A stretch of 64,000 nt of DNA from Polyangiaceae bacterium. GTDB taxonomy: Bacteria > Myxococcota_A > Polyangia > Polyangiales > Polyangiaceae. Shown here in pieces: positions 34,205-43,281 of the stretch; position 1 is the first letter of the stretch, and each line of letters begins with the position of its first letter. Below the pieces are notes generated by a model. The model saw only the letters and a list, made by a program, of their open reading frames with translations. It was not told the DNA's origin and ran no database searches. A program made the translations under genes and the position numbers. The stretch is taken from positions 434,001 to 498,000 of the forward strand of contig JADJXL010000015.1 in assembly GCA_016715885.1 (NCBI GenBank), in the 5' to 3' direction.

Positions 34205-37154
34205 TGTCGTTGACCTCCGCAAGCATCGTTGCGGCGAGGACGCGCGCACGGGTGCGGGTCCAATACCGGTAGCGGTCAAGGATACCGACGATGGCGGTAT
34301 CCGCGTTGTCGTGAACGATGACGAGCGAAGCCGCTGCTTCGTCGGCAGCCTCCAGGAAACGTTTCGGATCCAATTCCCGGCGCGTAGGTTCATTTCCCTG
34401 GTACTTGTCGATCTGCAGGATACGCCAGCCACCAAAGGTCAGATCGTCACGAACGCGCACCGCAGCAGCCGCGCCCGAAGCCGTAAGTACATCTTGAATT
34501 GCCTGTTCGCAGGTTACCGCGAAGCGCTGCCGCTCAACGTCGGTCGTTGCGCGAAGAGCATTCTTCTTTTCGTCTGCCGTTGGCGATACGGTCGAGAGCG
34601 TATCCCGAATTGCGTCACGCTCGACGTTCGAGAGACCGAAAACATCGAACATGAACTCGTTGACCTTTTCGATTCGCGCCGGCGTGAGCCCATTGCGCAG
34701 TTCGAGGGACAGGTTTTTCGACCTTTTCCTCAGCGCATTGGAGAGCGAACTCCAGGGTACCACCGGCACCGATTCGATGGTGGTCTTGTGAACGACCTCG
34801 CGCTCAACCCCGAACTGTTCATCAAGCAGCAAATACAGGTATCGACACAATGAACTCTGAAGTACGAGCTGAAGATACTCGGCAATGTCGAGCCCATTGA
34901 CCACGGCCGCAAATGACACGCCATCGAATCGCTCGTCGTAAATGACATCTTCTCGACTCAACGAGGCGCGGGCGCGGAGGTCGTCGACGTGCATCGACTC
35001 GGTTACGATGAGCAGCGGTGCCTTATAGTTCTCTCGGGGCCGCGGAAAGTGAAGCGTGTGCCTGATGAACCGGGGCAGCCCGCTGGTGTCGATGAAGAAT
35101 TCGGGATGCTGGCCCGAGAGATCCGGCAGCCGATACAAGTGTGCGGCGGGCCGTTGCGAGCCTTTCTTACCGCCAACCTTGTAACCATTGCGCAACCGTG
35201 TCCCGATGGACTCTAAATACTCGTGGAGGCGTACTCCCCGCTGCTGGATTGAACGGATTGCCGCCTCATCAAAAGGCCCGCCGCGGAACCGTAACTTCAG
35301 CGTTCGCGGATTGGCAATGGCCTCTTCCGTCGGCACCTCCCTTACGTCTTGCCAGTCCAGGCGCATGCGCTCTTGATTGCGATCGGGGACTTGATCGAGT
35401 TCGGGATTCACCAGCAAGAACCCAGCGCCAGGCGGCGGCTTCTCGTTGGCAGCAAAGAGGATCGCAAATGGATGGCGCACGTTCGGCCAGACATTGGTGT
35501 CACGCAAAGCAGCCCCGTTGAGCACGCCGGTCACATGCACGCTTTCCAAAAGGTCGTTACGTGCCCTGATTGCAGTTGGGCTCTGCCCGAATAACCAGCG
35601 CGCATGCGTGACGAGTGCAATGGAACGGCCGGGTTTCGCCCATTCCATGGCGCGGTACACAAAAGCGAGATCCGGGTTCTTCTGCGGCAGGTCGAAGGTA
35701 CGCTCACGCTCTTCGCCCAACCGCTCCCTGACGATCCGTCGCGACGCTTCGACCCAGACCGATTTGTCTGTCATGGACGCGTTCGGCGTCCATGGGGGAT
35801 TCCCAAGCACAATGTCGAACTTCCTGTAGAACTCGGGTTGCACAGCTTCCAGGCTGCCGCGGTTGGCGCCGCCGGGCACCTTGAAGAGTGCGTGTTGTCG
35901 AAGCGCTTTGAATTGCAGCAGCTTGAGCGGTCGGGGCTGGGGCTCGGGATCCAATTCGATGGCTGTTAAATAAAGGCTCAGCTCTGCGAGCCGCAGCGCA
36001 GAGTCGTTGATGTCGAATCCCGTCAGTTGGGTGTTCAGAATGCGGCGGATCACACTTCGCGAGGGACGTTCGCCGCGGCGCGCCCACTCACGCGCCGCCA
36101 GAGCACGAAACATCGCCACCAAGAAAACGCCAGCTCCTGCCGCGGGATCGAGCACACGCGGTCTTTCGACGTTAGCCAGCGGTTCCAACGCGTCCTGGAC
36201 CACGAACTCCGCGATGTGCCGCGGCGTGTAGAAAATGCTTTCTGACTTGGCTCTGGCGGGATCCTCATCGTGGGCAAATGCTTCGTACACCTCACTCAGC
36301 AGGCCGACTGGCACGTGAGCGAAGTTGACCTCGCACCAGTCTTTGGGAAGTCGCAACGAGAGTTGCCCAGTCGCGTCGGCGCCGTGGGCAATATCACCCA
36401 GTACCTTGACGAACGCGTTCTCTGCAAATGTACTCGGCGCAGACTTGAACGGCAAAAGGCCACCGTTGAACGTGTCATCGAGCCACGTGAACGTCTGAAG
36501 CGCATTTTTCTTCGTGGAGAGGCATTCTGGCCAGGTCGTTGCGCCCTTACAAATGTCTTCGACATGGAGGCCGTCGAGCAGACCACGGTCCATCAGAAAC
36601 CGCCAAAATAAGGCGCGACCAATGAGCGAAAGCGCATCCTCGGGATCTATCTCGAGAGCTTTCGCATGCTGGATGGAACGACCCAGCAACTCGAGCAGCT
36701 TTGCCCGTACGTGAATGCCCCTGCCTTCCGGTGGCTTGTAGAGAAGCTGCGGAAGCAACTCCGGGCCTTGCGGCAGGTCGACCGCAGCCGGTTCGCTGGC
36801 GCCGTCCAGAACGGCTCGATAGACGTCCAGCCGCCCAGGTCTCATGACTCCGACCCAGTCCGCGTCGCCGCGGAACGCTACCCGGCGCACCCACGTCTTG
36901 ACTTCTGTAGGTTCGTCTGTCTGCCCGCTCTTGAACACGTACAGGCGTGGTTGAGCCTGAGACTCGACGACGACAGGAACCCCGCTAGACGAAAGCGTAC
37001 GCAGGAGGTCCACGTAGCGCAGTGCGCGCGCGTCATCAGATCGCGAAGGGTCGACGACCTGCGATGGGACCGCCCCGTATGCTTGGAGGGCGTGGGTCAA
37101 GTCTTCCTGCACGTGCGTACCATGAGTTCTGCGCGAGTCCGCAAACAACAGCAA
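34197..37154 (-). CDS. Eco57I-type N6-adenine DNA methyltransferase
   Basis: 985 aa. Methylase motifs: SAM-binding motif I (RVLDPAAGAGVFLVAMFRAL), GFDINDSALRLAELSLYLT, and catalytic motif IV (DIVLGNPPWTPN), typical of N6-adenine methylases. A target-recognition region follows (VRLHEYLESIGTRLRNGYKVGGKKG and LYRLPDLSGQHPEFF). About 200 N-terminal residues have no clear nuclease motif, unlike type IIG enzymes. The PD-(D/E)XK gene overlaps its 3' end by 8 bp. The start is probably TTG 37154, or GTG 37112. Flanked on both sides by copies of a 220-bp direct repeat. Confidence 0.88.
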   Translation of the reverse strand: MLLFADSRRTHGTHVQEDLTHALQAYGAVPSQVVDPSRSDDARALRYVDLLRTLSSSGVPVVVESQAQPRLYVFKSGQTDEPTEVKTWVRRVAFRGDADWVGVMRPGRLDVYRAVLDGASEPAAVDLPQGPELLPQLLYKPPEGRGIHVRAKLLELLGRSIQHAKALEIDPEDALSLIGRALFWRFLMDRGLLDGLHVEDICKGATTWPECLSTKKNALQTFTWLDDTFNGGLLPFKSAPSTFAENAFVKVLGDIAHGADATGQLSLRLPKDWCEVNFAHVPVGLLSEVYEAFAHDEDPARAKSESIFYTPRHIAEFVVQDALEPLANVERPRVLDPAAGAGVFLVAMFRALAAREWARRGERPSRSVIRRILNTQLTGFDINDSALRLAELSLYLTAIELDPEPQPRPLKLLQFKALRQHALFKVPGGANRGSLEAVQPEFYRKFDIVLGNPPWTPNASMTDKSVWVEASRRIVRERLGEERERTFDLPQKNPDLAFVYRAMEWAKPGRSIALVTHARWLFGQSPTAIRARNDLLESVHVTGVLNGAALRDTNVWPNVRHPFAILFAANEKPPPGAGFLLVNPELDQVPDRNQERMRLDWQDVREVPTEEAIANPRTLKLRFRGGPFDEAAIRSIQQRGVRLHEYLESIGTRLRNGYKVGGKKGSQRPAAHLYRLPDLSGQHPEFFIDTSGLPRFIRHTLHFPRPRENYKAPLLIVTESMHVDDLRARASLSREDVIYDERFDGVSFAAVVNGLDIAEYLQLVLQSSLCRYLYLLLDEQFGVEREVVHKTTIESVPVVPWSSLSNALRKRSKNLSLELRNGLTPARIEKVNEFMFDVFGLSNVERDAIRDTLSTVSPTADEKKNALRATTDVERQRFAVTCEQAIQDVLTASGAAAAVRVRDDLTFGGWRILQIDKYQGNEPTRRELDPKRFLEAADEAAASLVIVHDNADTAIVGILDRYRYWTRTRARVLAATMLAEVNDNG

Positions 37155-37541
37155 ATTCCGTAGGCTGCCGTGGAAGAGACCCCGATGCCCCCTCCGGTGT
37201 CAAGCGTTTTTCACGCGACCCTGAATAAGGCTCTTTCTACGCGGCGAGGTCTTGCTTCGGTAAATGAGTGGGTCTTCGCAGACCCAGTTATGTAATGCCT
37301 ATACCCAAACCTTCGGTAACCTGACCCTCCGGAGCTACCGGGATGCTCGGAGGGGTCACGTCGGCGATGAACGCGAGCGATCGGGTAGCTCGAAAGGGTC
37401 GACGCGGTGACCCCGCGAAGCGATTGGAATGGTCTGCGGGGACTTCGGCGCGAGGCGCGGGAGCTATCAGATAGGGCGAACGGGTCGCGCGGGTGAGGGG
37501 CCCGAGCTAGCTGATCGGTTGGGGGGGTCGAGCGATGGGCG
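37155..37541. other. Intergenic between methyltransferase and DsbA-like genes
   Basis: Contains direct repeat B (37311-37530). No gene supported. About 155 bp upstream of the methyltransferase start remain for its promoter; I saw no convincing -35/-10 pair. Confidence 0.55.
37311..37530. repeat. Direct repeat B flanking the restriction-modification genes
   Basis: Second copy of the repeat at 33121, offset by 4190 bp, same orientation. The matching hairpin is at 37323-37357. The two copies bracket exactly the methyltransferase and endonuclease genes, which suggests acquisition or excision by recombination between them. Confidence 0.85.
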
Positions 37542-38171
37542 TCATTCGCAATGGCCGCCGCCCTCGGCGCTCAAGATGCCCGAGCGCAGGAACACCTCGA
37601 GCCTTCCGCGCTCGCCGAGCCCCAACATGCGCCCTCCGCGCGGCGAAACGAGCACCGGAATGCGCCGGCCGAAATCGCCCTGCTCCCATTCCGCTTGCCA
37701 CGCCTCCACGAGCTTTCGGTCGGCGTTTTCAATGGCGAGCTCCGAATACCCCGCCACGCGCCGCAGCTCGTCGAGCACCCCGGCATCGGAAATGTCCCTG
37801 TTGTGCAGCCAAAGCGCCCGGTACACGAGCGTCTTCAGCGCCGGAGCACGAGTCGGGTCGACACGGCGCGCCGCCGCAATCAACACCGTCGCCCGAGCCG
37901 TGTTCGGACGCACCGACGGCAGACTGATGCCCACGCTCGCCTCGCGCTTGCGTACGGCGACGACCTCGCGCTGCAGCTCCTCCCGCTCGGGCGCCGTGTT
38001 GCTCGCCGGGATGGGCAAGTGAGGCATGTGCTGGATGCCGCGCCATTCCACCTTCCGCTCGGCCCCCAGCTCGATGATCAGCTCATTTTGCGTGTGGCAG
38101 AAAGGGCAGTTCAAATCCGCGTAGAAAACGTACGGCGCCGCCGCGCTCGCGCCCAGGTTCGGTTCACTCAT
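37542..38171 (-). CDS. DsbA-like / HCCA isomerase-fold thioredoxin oxidoreductase
   Basis: 209 aa. Thioredoxin-fold start VFYADLNCPFCHTQNELI, with the active-site CPFC typical of DsbA/FrnE-type proteins; the C-terminal helical part contains LVYRALWLHNRDISD and GVLDELRRVAGYS. No signal peptide, so it is probably a cytoplasmic FrnE-like disulfide or glutathione-type enzyme. The C-terminal RIPVLVSPRGGRMLGLG contains the cis-Pro. It ends 12 bp from direct repeat B. Confidence 0.85.
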   Translation of the reverse strand: MSEPNLGASAAAPYVFYADLNCPFCHTQNELIIELGAERKVEWRGIQHMPHLPIPASNTAPEREELQREVVAVRKREASVGISLPSVRPNTARATVLIAAARRVDPTRAPALKTLVYRALWLHNRDISDAGVLDELRRVAGYSELAIENADRKLVEAWQAEWEQGDFGRRIPVLVSPRGGRMLGLGERGRLEVFLRSGILSAEGGGHCE

Positions 38172-38476
38172 GGTCGATTCGCCTGGGTCCTTCTCTCATT
38201 TCTTCGCCCCTCACGTCAATCGCATGTCCGTCGAGTCGCAAACGGTTTGGCTTGCTACCACAGGGCGTTTGGAAAAGAAAACGGCGGGCACGCTCGTTGC
38301 CGGCGATGTCGCGAGCGTACAGTCGACCATGGGGGCGCTGGGAAAACAAACGGTTCGTCACGGCGTACGCCGTCAAACCAGATGGTTGTCCGGGTCATGT
38401 GGCAAGGGCGAAAAATGAAGAGTTGTCGTCGTTCCGTCTAGCATTTTCCGTCAAGGTCGACTAAGGACAAACCTCG
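38172..38476. other. Intergenic, no gene supported
   Basis: Divergent region between the DsbA-like gene and the RelE-UvrD gene. Open frames such as 38252-38464 plus have no recognised motif and look like chance. It should contain both promoters; no clear match was found. Confidence 0.4.
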
Positions 38477-41272
38477 ATGCAGTTTCTCACGTACATCGGC
38501 CTCGACATTCCCAAGAAGCTTGCGGCGTCGTTCGAGAAGGTGCGAGCGTCCATCGAACGCGACGATCTTCGGTCGGCAGACGTCAAGAAGCTCTCCAATC
38601 GCGAATTTTACCGCGCAAAACTCGATTACGACGCGCGGCTGCTCCTGTCGTTCGTCGAGCACTCGGGGCGCCGCGCTTGCCTTGCCCTCGAGCTCATCGA
38701 GAAACACGCCTATGACAGGTCGCGTTTCCTTCGCGGCGCGCGGGTCAATGAAGACGACGCATGCGAAGTGACGCCGGCGTCGGATGTCGCAGCGCTCGAA
38801 CAAGTCAAGCCTGCGAGGTACTTGCATCCAGGAAGAACCACGTTCCACATGCTGGAACAGCCGATTTCCTTTGACGACCGGCAGGCCGAGATTCACACGT
38901 TGCCCTTGCCGCTCATCGTCGTTGGTTGCGCAGGCAGCGGCAAGACGGCGCTGACGCTGACCAAGCTGCGAGAGATCCCCGGACACGTTTTGTATGTCAC
39001 GCAGTCGGCGTTCCTTGCGGAGAACGCGGCGTCGCTTTACTTTGCGCACGGTTACGAGAATTCGCATCAGAGCGTCGACTTTTTGAGCTTCGCCAAGCTG
39101 CTGGCATCGGTGGAGGTGCCGCGCGGTCGCCCGGTGACGCTCGGGGATTTTCGCGGTTTTTTCGAGCGTATCAAGACGAATTACAAATTCACGAGCGCTC
39201 ATCAGCTTTTCGAGGAATTGCGTGGGGTGATCACGGCGAGCCCTGGGGGGCCGTTGAGCGAAGAAGCGTATTTGGAGCTGGGCGTCCGGCAGTCGATTTA
39301 CAGCGTGGAGCAGCGCCGCCTCATTTACCCGTTATTGGCAAAATACCGCGCATGGCTGGATGAACGAGGGCTTTACGATCCGAACCTGGTTTCGCACGCG
39401 TACGTGGCGAAGGCGGAGGCGCATTACGATGCAATCGTGGTGGACGAGGTCCAGGACTTCACGAACGCCGAGCTTTCGCTGGTGCTTGCGATGCTGAAGG
39501 CGCCGCGGCAATTTTTGCTTTGCGGGGATGCGAATCAAATCGTGCACCCGAATTTCTTTTCGTGGTCGAAGGTGAAGAGTCTTTTTTATTCGCACGAGAA
39601 GGAGGCTCTCGAGGCGAAGGTCCACGTGCTCGAAGCGAACTATCGGAGCAGCAAGACGGTCTGCGAGCTTGCGAATGCGCTGTTGAAGGTGAAAAACGCG
39701 CGTTTTGGCTCGGTTGATCGGGAGAGTACGGCGCTGGTGATGCCGGCGTCGGCGCTGGATGGGCGTGTCGTGGGGCTGGTGAAGAAAGACGGTGTGTTGC
39801 GGGAGCTGGACAAGCGATTGCGGGGATCGGCGCGTGTGGCGGTGATCGTGCTGAACGACGAGCAGAAGGCCGAGGCGAAGCAGCGGTTTGCGACGCCGCT
39901 GATTTTCTCGGTGCACGAGGCGAAGGGGCTGGAATACGACGCGGTGATCCTTTACGACATGGTGTCGACGGAGCGCGCGGTGTATGGGGAGCTTGCGTCG
40001 GGGATCAGCCAATCGGTGGTGGATGCCGATGCATTGAAGTATGCGCGTGCGAAGGACAGGGCGGACAAGTCGCTCGAAATATACAAATTTTTCGTCAATG
40101 GTCTTTACGTGGCGCTGACGCGTGCCGTGGAGACGATTTACATGATCGAGAGCGACGTGGAGCATCCGCTGTTGGGATTGCTTCGGGTGACGTTTTCGGA
40201 GGACGTGTCGGCGTGCACGGCGAAGGCATCGTCGCTCGAGGATTGGCAGCGGGAGGCGCGGAAGCTGGAACTGCAAGGAAAGCAGGAGCAAGCGGACGCG
40301 ATACGCAGGACGATACTGCGGATTACGCCCGTGCCGTGGAACGTGCTGGACGACGAAGGGTTTGTCGCAACATACGACAAGGTATTTGCGCCGGGTAGTG
40401 TGTTCACGAAGGCGAAGCAGCAGCTTTATGATTTTGCGGCGTTCCATCAGCTATCGCCGCTGGGAATGGCGATCAAGAACAGGGCGGCGTATCAATCGCC
40501 GAAGAATTTCGCGGATACGGGGACGATTGCGCGCGAACGTTTCTTGCCGGCGTATCGGGGCAAGGACACTGGGCGGGTGATGACGGACGTCACGCGACAT
40601 GGTGTCGAACATCGGAACATGATGGGGCTGACGCCGCTGATGATGGCAGCTTATGCGGGGAACGTGGCGCTCGTGACGGCATTGCGTGACCTCGGTGCGC
40701 GGGTGGATGCGGTGGACACGTTTGGGCGGATGCCGTTCCATTTTGCATTGAGGAGTGCATTTCACGATGCATCGTTTGCGCGAGAGAAAATGGGTGCGCT
40801 GTACGAGCTGCTATGCCCGACGGGGGTGGACGTCGAGGTACACGGGCGGCTCGTTCGGATTGCGCGGAGTGATGGCGAGTTTTTCGTGTTGGCGACGATG
40901 TTGGCGCTATTTTTCGATTTGTACGGGTCGGTGGGTATACGCCAGCGAGGGTTTACGACGGCGATGCTGGACGAGGCGAAGCTCGAGGCGTTTCCGCGGA
41001 CGGTCGTGCCTGAGGAGAGGCGTCGGCGCACGTATTGGAACAGCGTGCTTGCGCGGGCCGAGGTGGATTCGAATTATCGGCCGGCGCGCAAACTATGGCG
41101 GCGCGAGCGAATGGGGCATTATGTTCCGAGCGACGTTGCGCTGTTACGGACGACGGACGACCGCGGGCAGGAGAAACTGCGGTCATTGCGGGACATTCTT
41201 CGAATTGGGTTGCTCGATGGGTATGGAGCGGGTGCTCGTGGGGAGGTGAGTCGATTCGTTCGAGCGCGGTGA
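38477..41272 (+). CDS. RelE-like / UvrD-type helicase / ankyrin fusion protein
   Basis: 931 aa. Residues 1-90 resemble a RelE/ParE-type domain (FYRAKLDYDARLLLSFVEHSGR, EKHAYDRSRFLRG). Residues 140-560 are an SF1A (UvrD/Rep) helicase with all motifs: Walker A GCAGSGKT (150-157), DEVQD (323-327), GDANQ (350-354), NYRSS (388-392), HEAKGLEYD (480-488), YVALTRAVE (544-552). Residues 712-762 form ankyrin-like repeats (GLTPLMMAAYAGNVALVTALRDLG). The C-terminal 170 residues are unassigned. A defence or stress-response ATPase is possible. It stands beside a restriction-modification locus and is followed by the small-protein/HNH pair. Confidence 0.82.
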   Translation: MQFLTYIGLDIPKKLAASFEKVRASIERDDLRSADVKKLSNREFYRAKLDYDARLLLSFVEHSGRRACLALELIEKHAYDRSRFLRGARVNEDDACEVTPASDVAALEQVKPARYLHPGRTTFHMLEQPISFDDRQAEIHTLPLPLIVVGCAGSGKTALTLTKLREIPGHVLYVTQSAFLAENAASLYFAHGYENSHQSVDFLSFAKLLASVEVPRGRPVTLGDFRGFFERIKTNYKFTSAHQLFEELRGVITASPGGPLSEEAYLELGVRQSIYSVEQRRLIYPLLAKYRAWLDERGLYDPNLVSHAYVAKAEAHYDAIVVDEVQDFTNAELSLVLAMLKAPRQFLLCGDANQIVHPNFFSWSKVKSLFYSHEKEALEAKVHVLEANYRSSKTVCELANALLKVKNARFGSVDRESTALVMPASALDGRVVGLVKKDGVLRELDKRLRGSARVAVIVLNDEQKAEAKQRFATPLIFSVHEAKGLEYDAVILYDMVSTERAVYGELASGISQSVVDADALKYARAKDRADKSLEIYKFFVNGLYVALTRAVETIYMIESDVEHPLLGLLRVTFSEDVSACTAKASSLEDWQREARKLELQGKQEQADAIRRTILRITPVPWNVLDDEGFVATYDKVFAPGSVFTKAKQQLYDFAAFHQLSPLGMAIKNRAAYQSPKNFADTGTIARERFLPAYRGKDTGRVMTDVTRHGVEHRNMMGLTPLMMAAYAGNVALVTALRDLGARVDAVDTFGRMPFHFALRSAFHDASFAREKMGALYELLCPTGVDVEVHGRLVRIARSDGEFFVLATMLALFFDLYGSVGIRQRGFTTAMLDEAKLEAFPRTVVPEERRRRTYWNSVLARAEVDSNYRPARKLWRRERMGHYVPSDVALLRTTDDRGQEKLRSLRDILRIGLLDGYGAGARGEVSRFVRAR

Positions 41273-41335
41273 GGGGAGTCAGGGTAACGCCCCTATTGCG
41301 CTTGGACGTGGTTGTCGCGCCGATGAGGGTGTGAT

Positions 41336-41749
41336 ATGTGTGTAGCGATGTCGATGACCGTCACGCTGAACCTGCCCGACAGTCTGTACCAACGACTCGT
41401 AAGCGCGGCCAATGCAACGCATCGGCCTCTTGAAGAGGTCTTGATGCGTGCGATACGCGCGGGCAGTCCTCCGGCGTGGGATGACGTTCCCGAGGAAGTG
41501 CGAGCGGATCTTGCTGCACTCGATCAGTGGGATGATGCCGCTCTGTACCAGCTCGTGCGGCAGCAATGGTCAGCGACCAACGTGGCTCGATATGACGAGC
41601 TGCTCGAACGGAAAGCGGATGGAATTTCCGGAACGGACGAGCAAGCTGAGCTCGAGCGACTTCGCGACGAACACGATCGATGGGTACTTCGCAAAGCACA
41701 TGCAACAGCCCTCTTACGCTGGCGCGGGCGTATGATGCCGCCCCCCTGA
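41336..41749 (+). CDS. Small helical protein paired with HNH nuclease
   Basis: 137 aa (alternative start ATG 41348). The N-terminus looks like a ribbon-helix-helix or Arc-like start (MTVTLNLPDSLYQRLVSAANATHRPLEEVLMRAI). The rest is helical and charged, with ERLRDEHDRWVLRKAHATALLRWRG at the end. This type of protein is often found upstream of small HNH nucleases in cyanobacteria and myxobacteria. The HNH gene starts 3 bp after its stop. A regulatory or antitoxin role is possible but not shown. Confidence 0.75.
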   Translation: MCVAMSMTVTLNLPDSLYQRLVSAANATHRPLEEVLMRAIRAGSPPAWDDVPEEVRADLAALDQWDDAALYQLVRQQWSATNVARYDELLERKADGISGTDEQAELERLRDEHDRWVLRKAHATALLRWRGRMMPPP

Positions 41750-41752
41750 AAC

Positions 41753-42184
41753 ATGCGTACGGTGCTCTCGACTGACCTCCGTGCTCGTATCGACGCGGCC
41801 GATCGGCGCGTGTGTTGTTATTGCCGTATCGCAGAAGCCAACAGCGGAGTACCCCTCTCGTATGACCATATCGAGCCCCGTGCGCGTGGGGGCATTACAT
41901 CGTTCGAGAATATTTGCCTATGTTGCCGCCCGTGCAATGAATTCAAGTGCGGCATTACCGACGCCGTGGATCCGTTGACCCACGAGCGGGTGCCGTTGTT
42001 TCATCCACGCCGGCAAATCTGGCAGGATCATTTTGCATGGAGCCCTGACACGACCATGCTCGAGGGACGAACGCCTATTGGTCGGGCGACGATCGCTGCA
42101 TTGCGCATGAACCGCCCCATGCTCGTTGCTGCGCGACGTCGGTGGTACATGGCAGGTTGGCATCCGCCGGACCACGACATTTGA
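41753..42184 (+). CDS. HNH endonuclease
   Basis: 143 aa. Zinc-binding Cys pairs (CCYC, and CLCCRPCNEFK) surround the HNH core: SYDHIEPRARGGITSFENICL, containing the catalytic His and Asn. It is of the McrA/type-HNH kind. It starts 3 bp after the small helical protein, so both are one operon. It could be a stand-alone nuclease of a defence or selfish module; the 3' side is a degenerate fragment of the ABC gene. Confidence 0.9.
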   Translation: MRTVLSTDLRARIDAADRRVCCYCRIAEANSGVPLSYDHIEPRARGGITSFENICLCCRPCNEFKCGITDAVDPLTHERVPLFHPRRQIWQDHFAWSPDTTMLEGRTPIGRATIAALRMNRPMLVAARRRWYMAGWHPPDHDI

Positions 42185-42221
42185 AAGGTCCTGAATTCAC
42201 TCGATACGTGCCCAACCCTTA

Positions 42222-42284
42222 CCTACGGATGCGCAATCACGAGCATCGCGGGCGCGCGCGAGAGCACGCATTGCATGACGCGCG
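42222..42284. repeat. Duplicated fragment of the 3' end of the ABC transporter gene
   Basis: 63 bp identical to 43281-43343, the last codons and stop of the ABC gene at 43282. It is followed, after loss of about 50 bp of the parent, by a degraded match (GCATCCTGCAA). It lies just after the HNH gene and before the lipoprotein gene, so the lipoprotein is bracketed by the duplication. Confidence 0.85.
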
Positions 42285-42331
42285 CATCCTGCAAGAGCGG
42301 CGCGACGACGTAGACTTGATATCCAGTCGTA

Positions 42332-43012
42332 TCAATACCATTTCCAATCGAGCCGCACGTGAGAGCCGTGTGTCAACGCATGGAGTGCAAGCTCGTCGGC
42401 GTCAATCTTGTCGTCATGAGCGACAAAATCCACGTCGAACGAGTTACCATAACTCACGCTGGTCGCCACTTTGACTTCGGCAAGGTTCAACCAGGCATGT
42501 GCGCGCTCTTTGGTTTCTGCTGAGACGAGAAGCGTAGCTTTGCTGCCCACCGCCGGCAACTTGCTGCTCGTGACGACAAGAGGCTCGATTGTCAGCCGAT
42601 TGTCTGTACGCACTGTTACGCGGCCGTACAGCGCTGCAACATGAACGACGATTGGGGGTGGATCGGAAGGAATATGAGCGATTTTATCGGAGCTATCGCT
42701 CATATTCGCGTGCGCCATTTGATTCACGATACGAGGCGCGTCCGGCCGTGGCGTGTCCGTAGGCGTAGCCAGCAGCGAGCTGAGTGCTCGAGCGCCTCCT
42801 GATGCACATGATGATCCAAGTGGGCATTCTACTGGGCCCCGCGCCGCTGTGGTCGTCCGCGGCGTAGGTTCGTCCTGCAAGGCGGGCCGCGCCGCGCCCA
42901 GACTTGGTCCGACCGCAACGATTTGCTGCGCCATCATAGCGTCACAGCCCCAAATATGCATCAACGCAATCAATATGCCAGCGCGCTTGGCATACACGCT
43001 CGTCCTCGCCAT
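42332..43012 (-). CDS. Putative lipoprotein
   Basis: 226 aa from ATG 43012, preceded by AGAGGGGG. Signal segment RAGILIALMHIWGCDA with a lipobox-like WGC. The mature part has a low-complexity region, then a beta-rich C-terminus (VVHVAALYGRVTVRTDNRL, TLLVSAETKERAHAWLNLAEVKVATSVSYGNS). Family unknown. It sits between the HNH gene and the ABC operon, on the same strand as the latter, bracketed by the 63-bp duplication. Confidence 0.6.
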   Translation of the reverse strand: MARTSVYAKRAGILIALMHIWGCDAMMAQQIVAVGPSLGAARPALQDEPTPRTTTAARGPVECPLGSSCASGGARALSSLLATPTDTPRPDAPRIVNQMAHANMSDSSDKIAHIPSDPPPIVVHVAALYGRVTVRTDNRLTIEPLVVTSSKLPAVGSKATLLVSAETKERAHAWLNLAEVKVATSVSYGNSFDVDFVAHDDKIDADELALHALTHGSHVRLDWKWY

Positions 43013-43281
43013 CTCAACCCCCTCTTGATCAATGAATGAAGGTGTACGAGGCTGAACGAACGGGAGGAAAACGCAACCAAAAAGTTGTATGGAAAACCAC
43101 CGATCACTGATTCGTACCGGGCGGTCGCTGAATTCCTGGAATGCAGAGGGTGTTTGTCGGTAGCGTATAAGGCACGTAGACGTCACTTCGGATATGTGTC
43201 GTCCTTGTCGAAAAGTGTGCCGAGTCTACTGTGGCCGGCGCGGTGGTGCTCGAGGCGCGCAAACCACTTGCCTTGCAATGC

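Noticed and set aside
33007..37541. Insertion sequence around the restriction-modification genes
   Set aside because: No transposase or terminal inverted repeats; the flanks are direct repeats, so recombination is the better model.
38172..38476. Small gene at 38252-38464
   Set aside because: No family motif or ribosome-binding site; overlapping frames on both strands are equally open.
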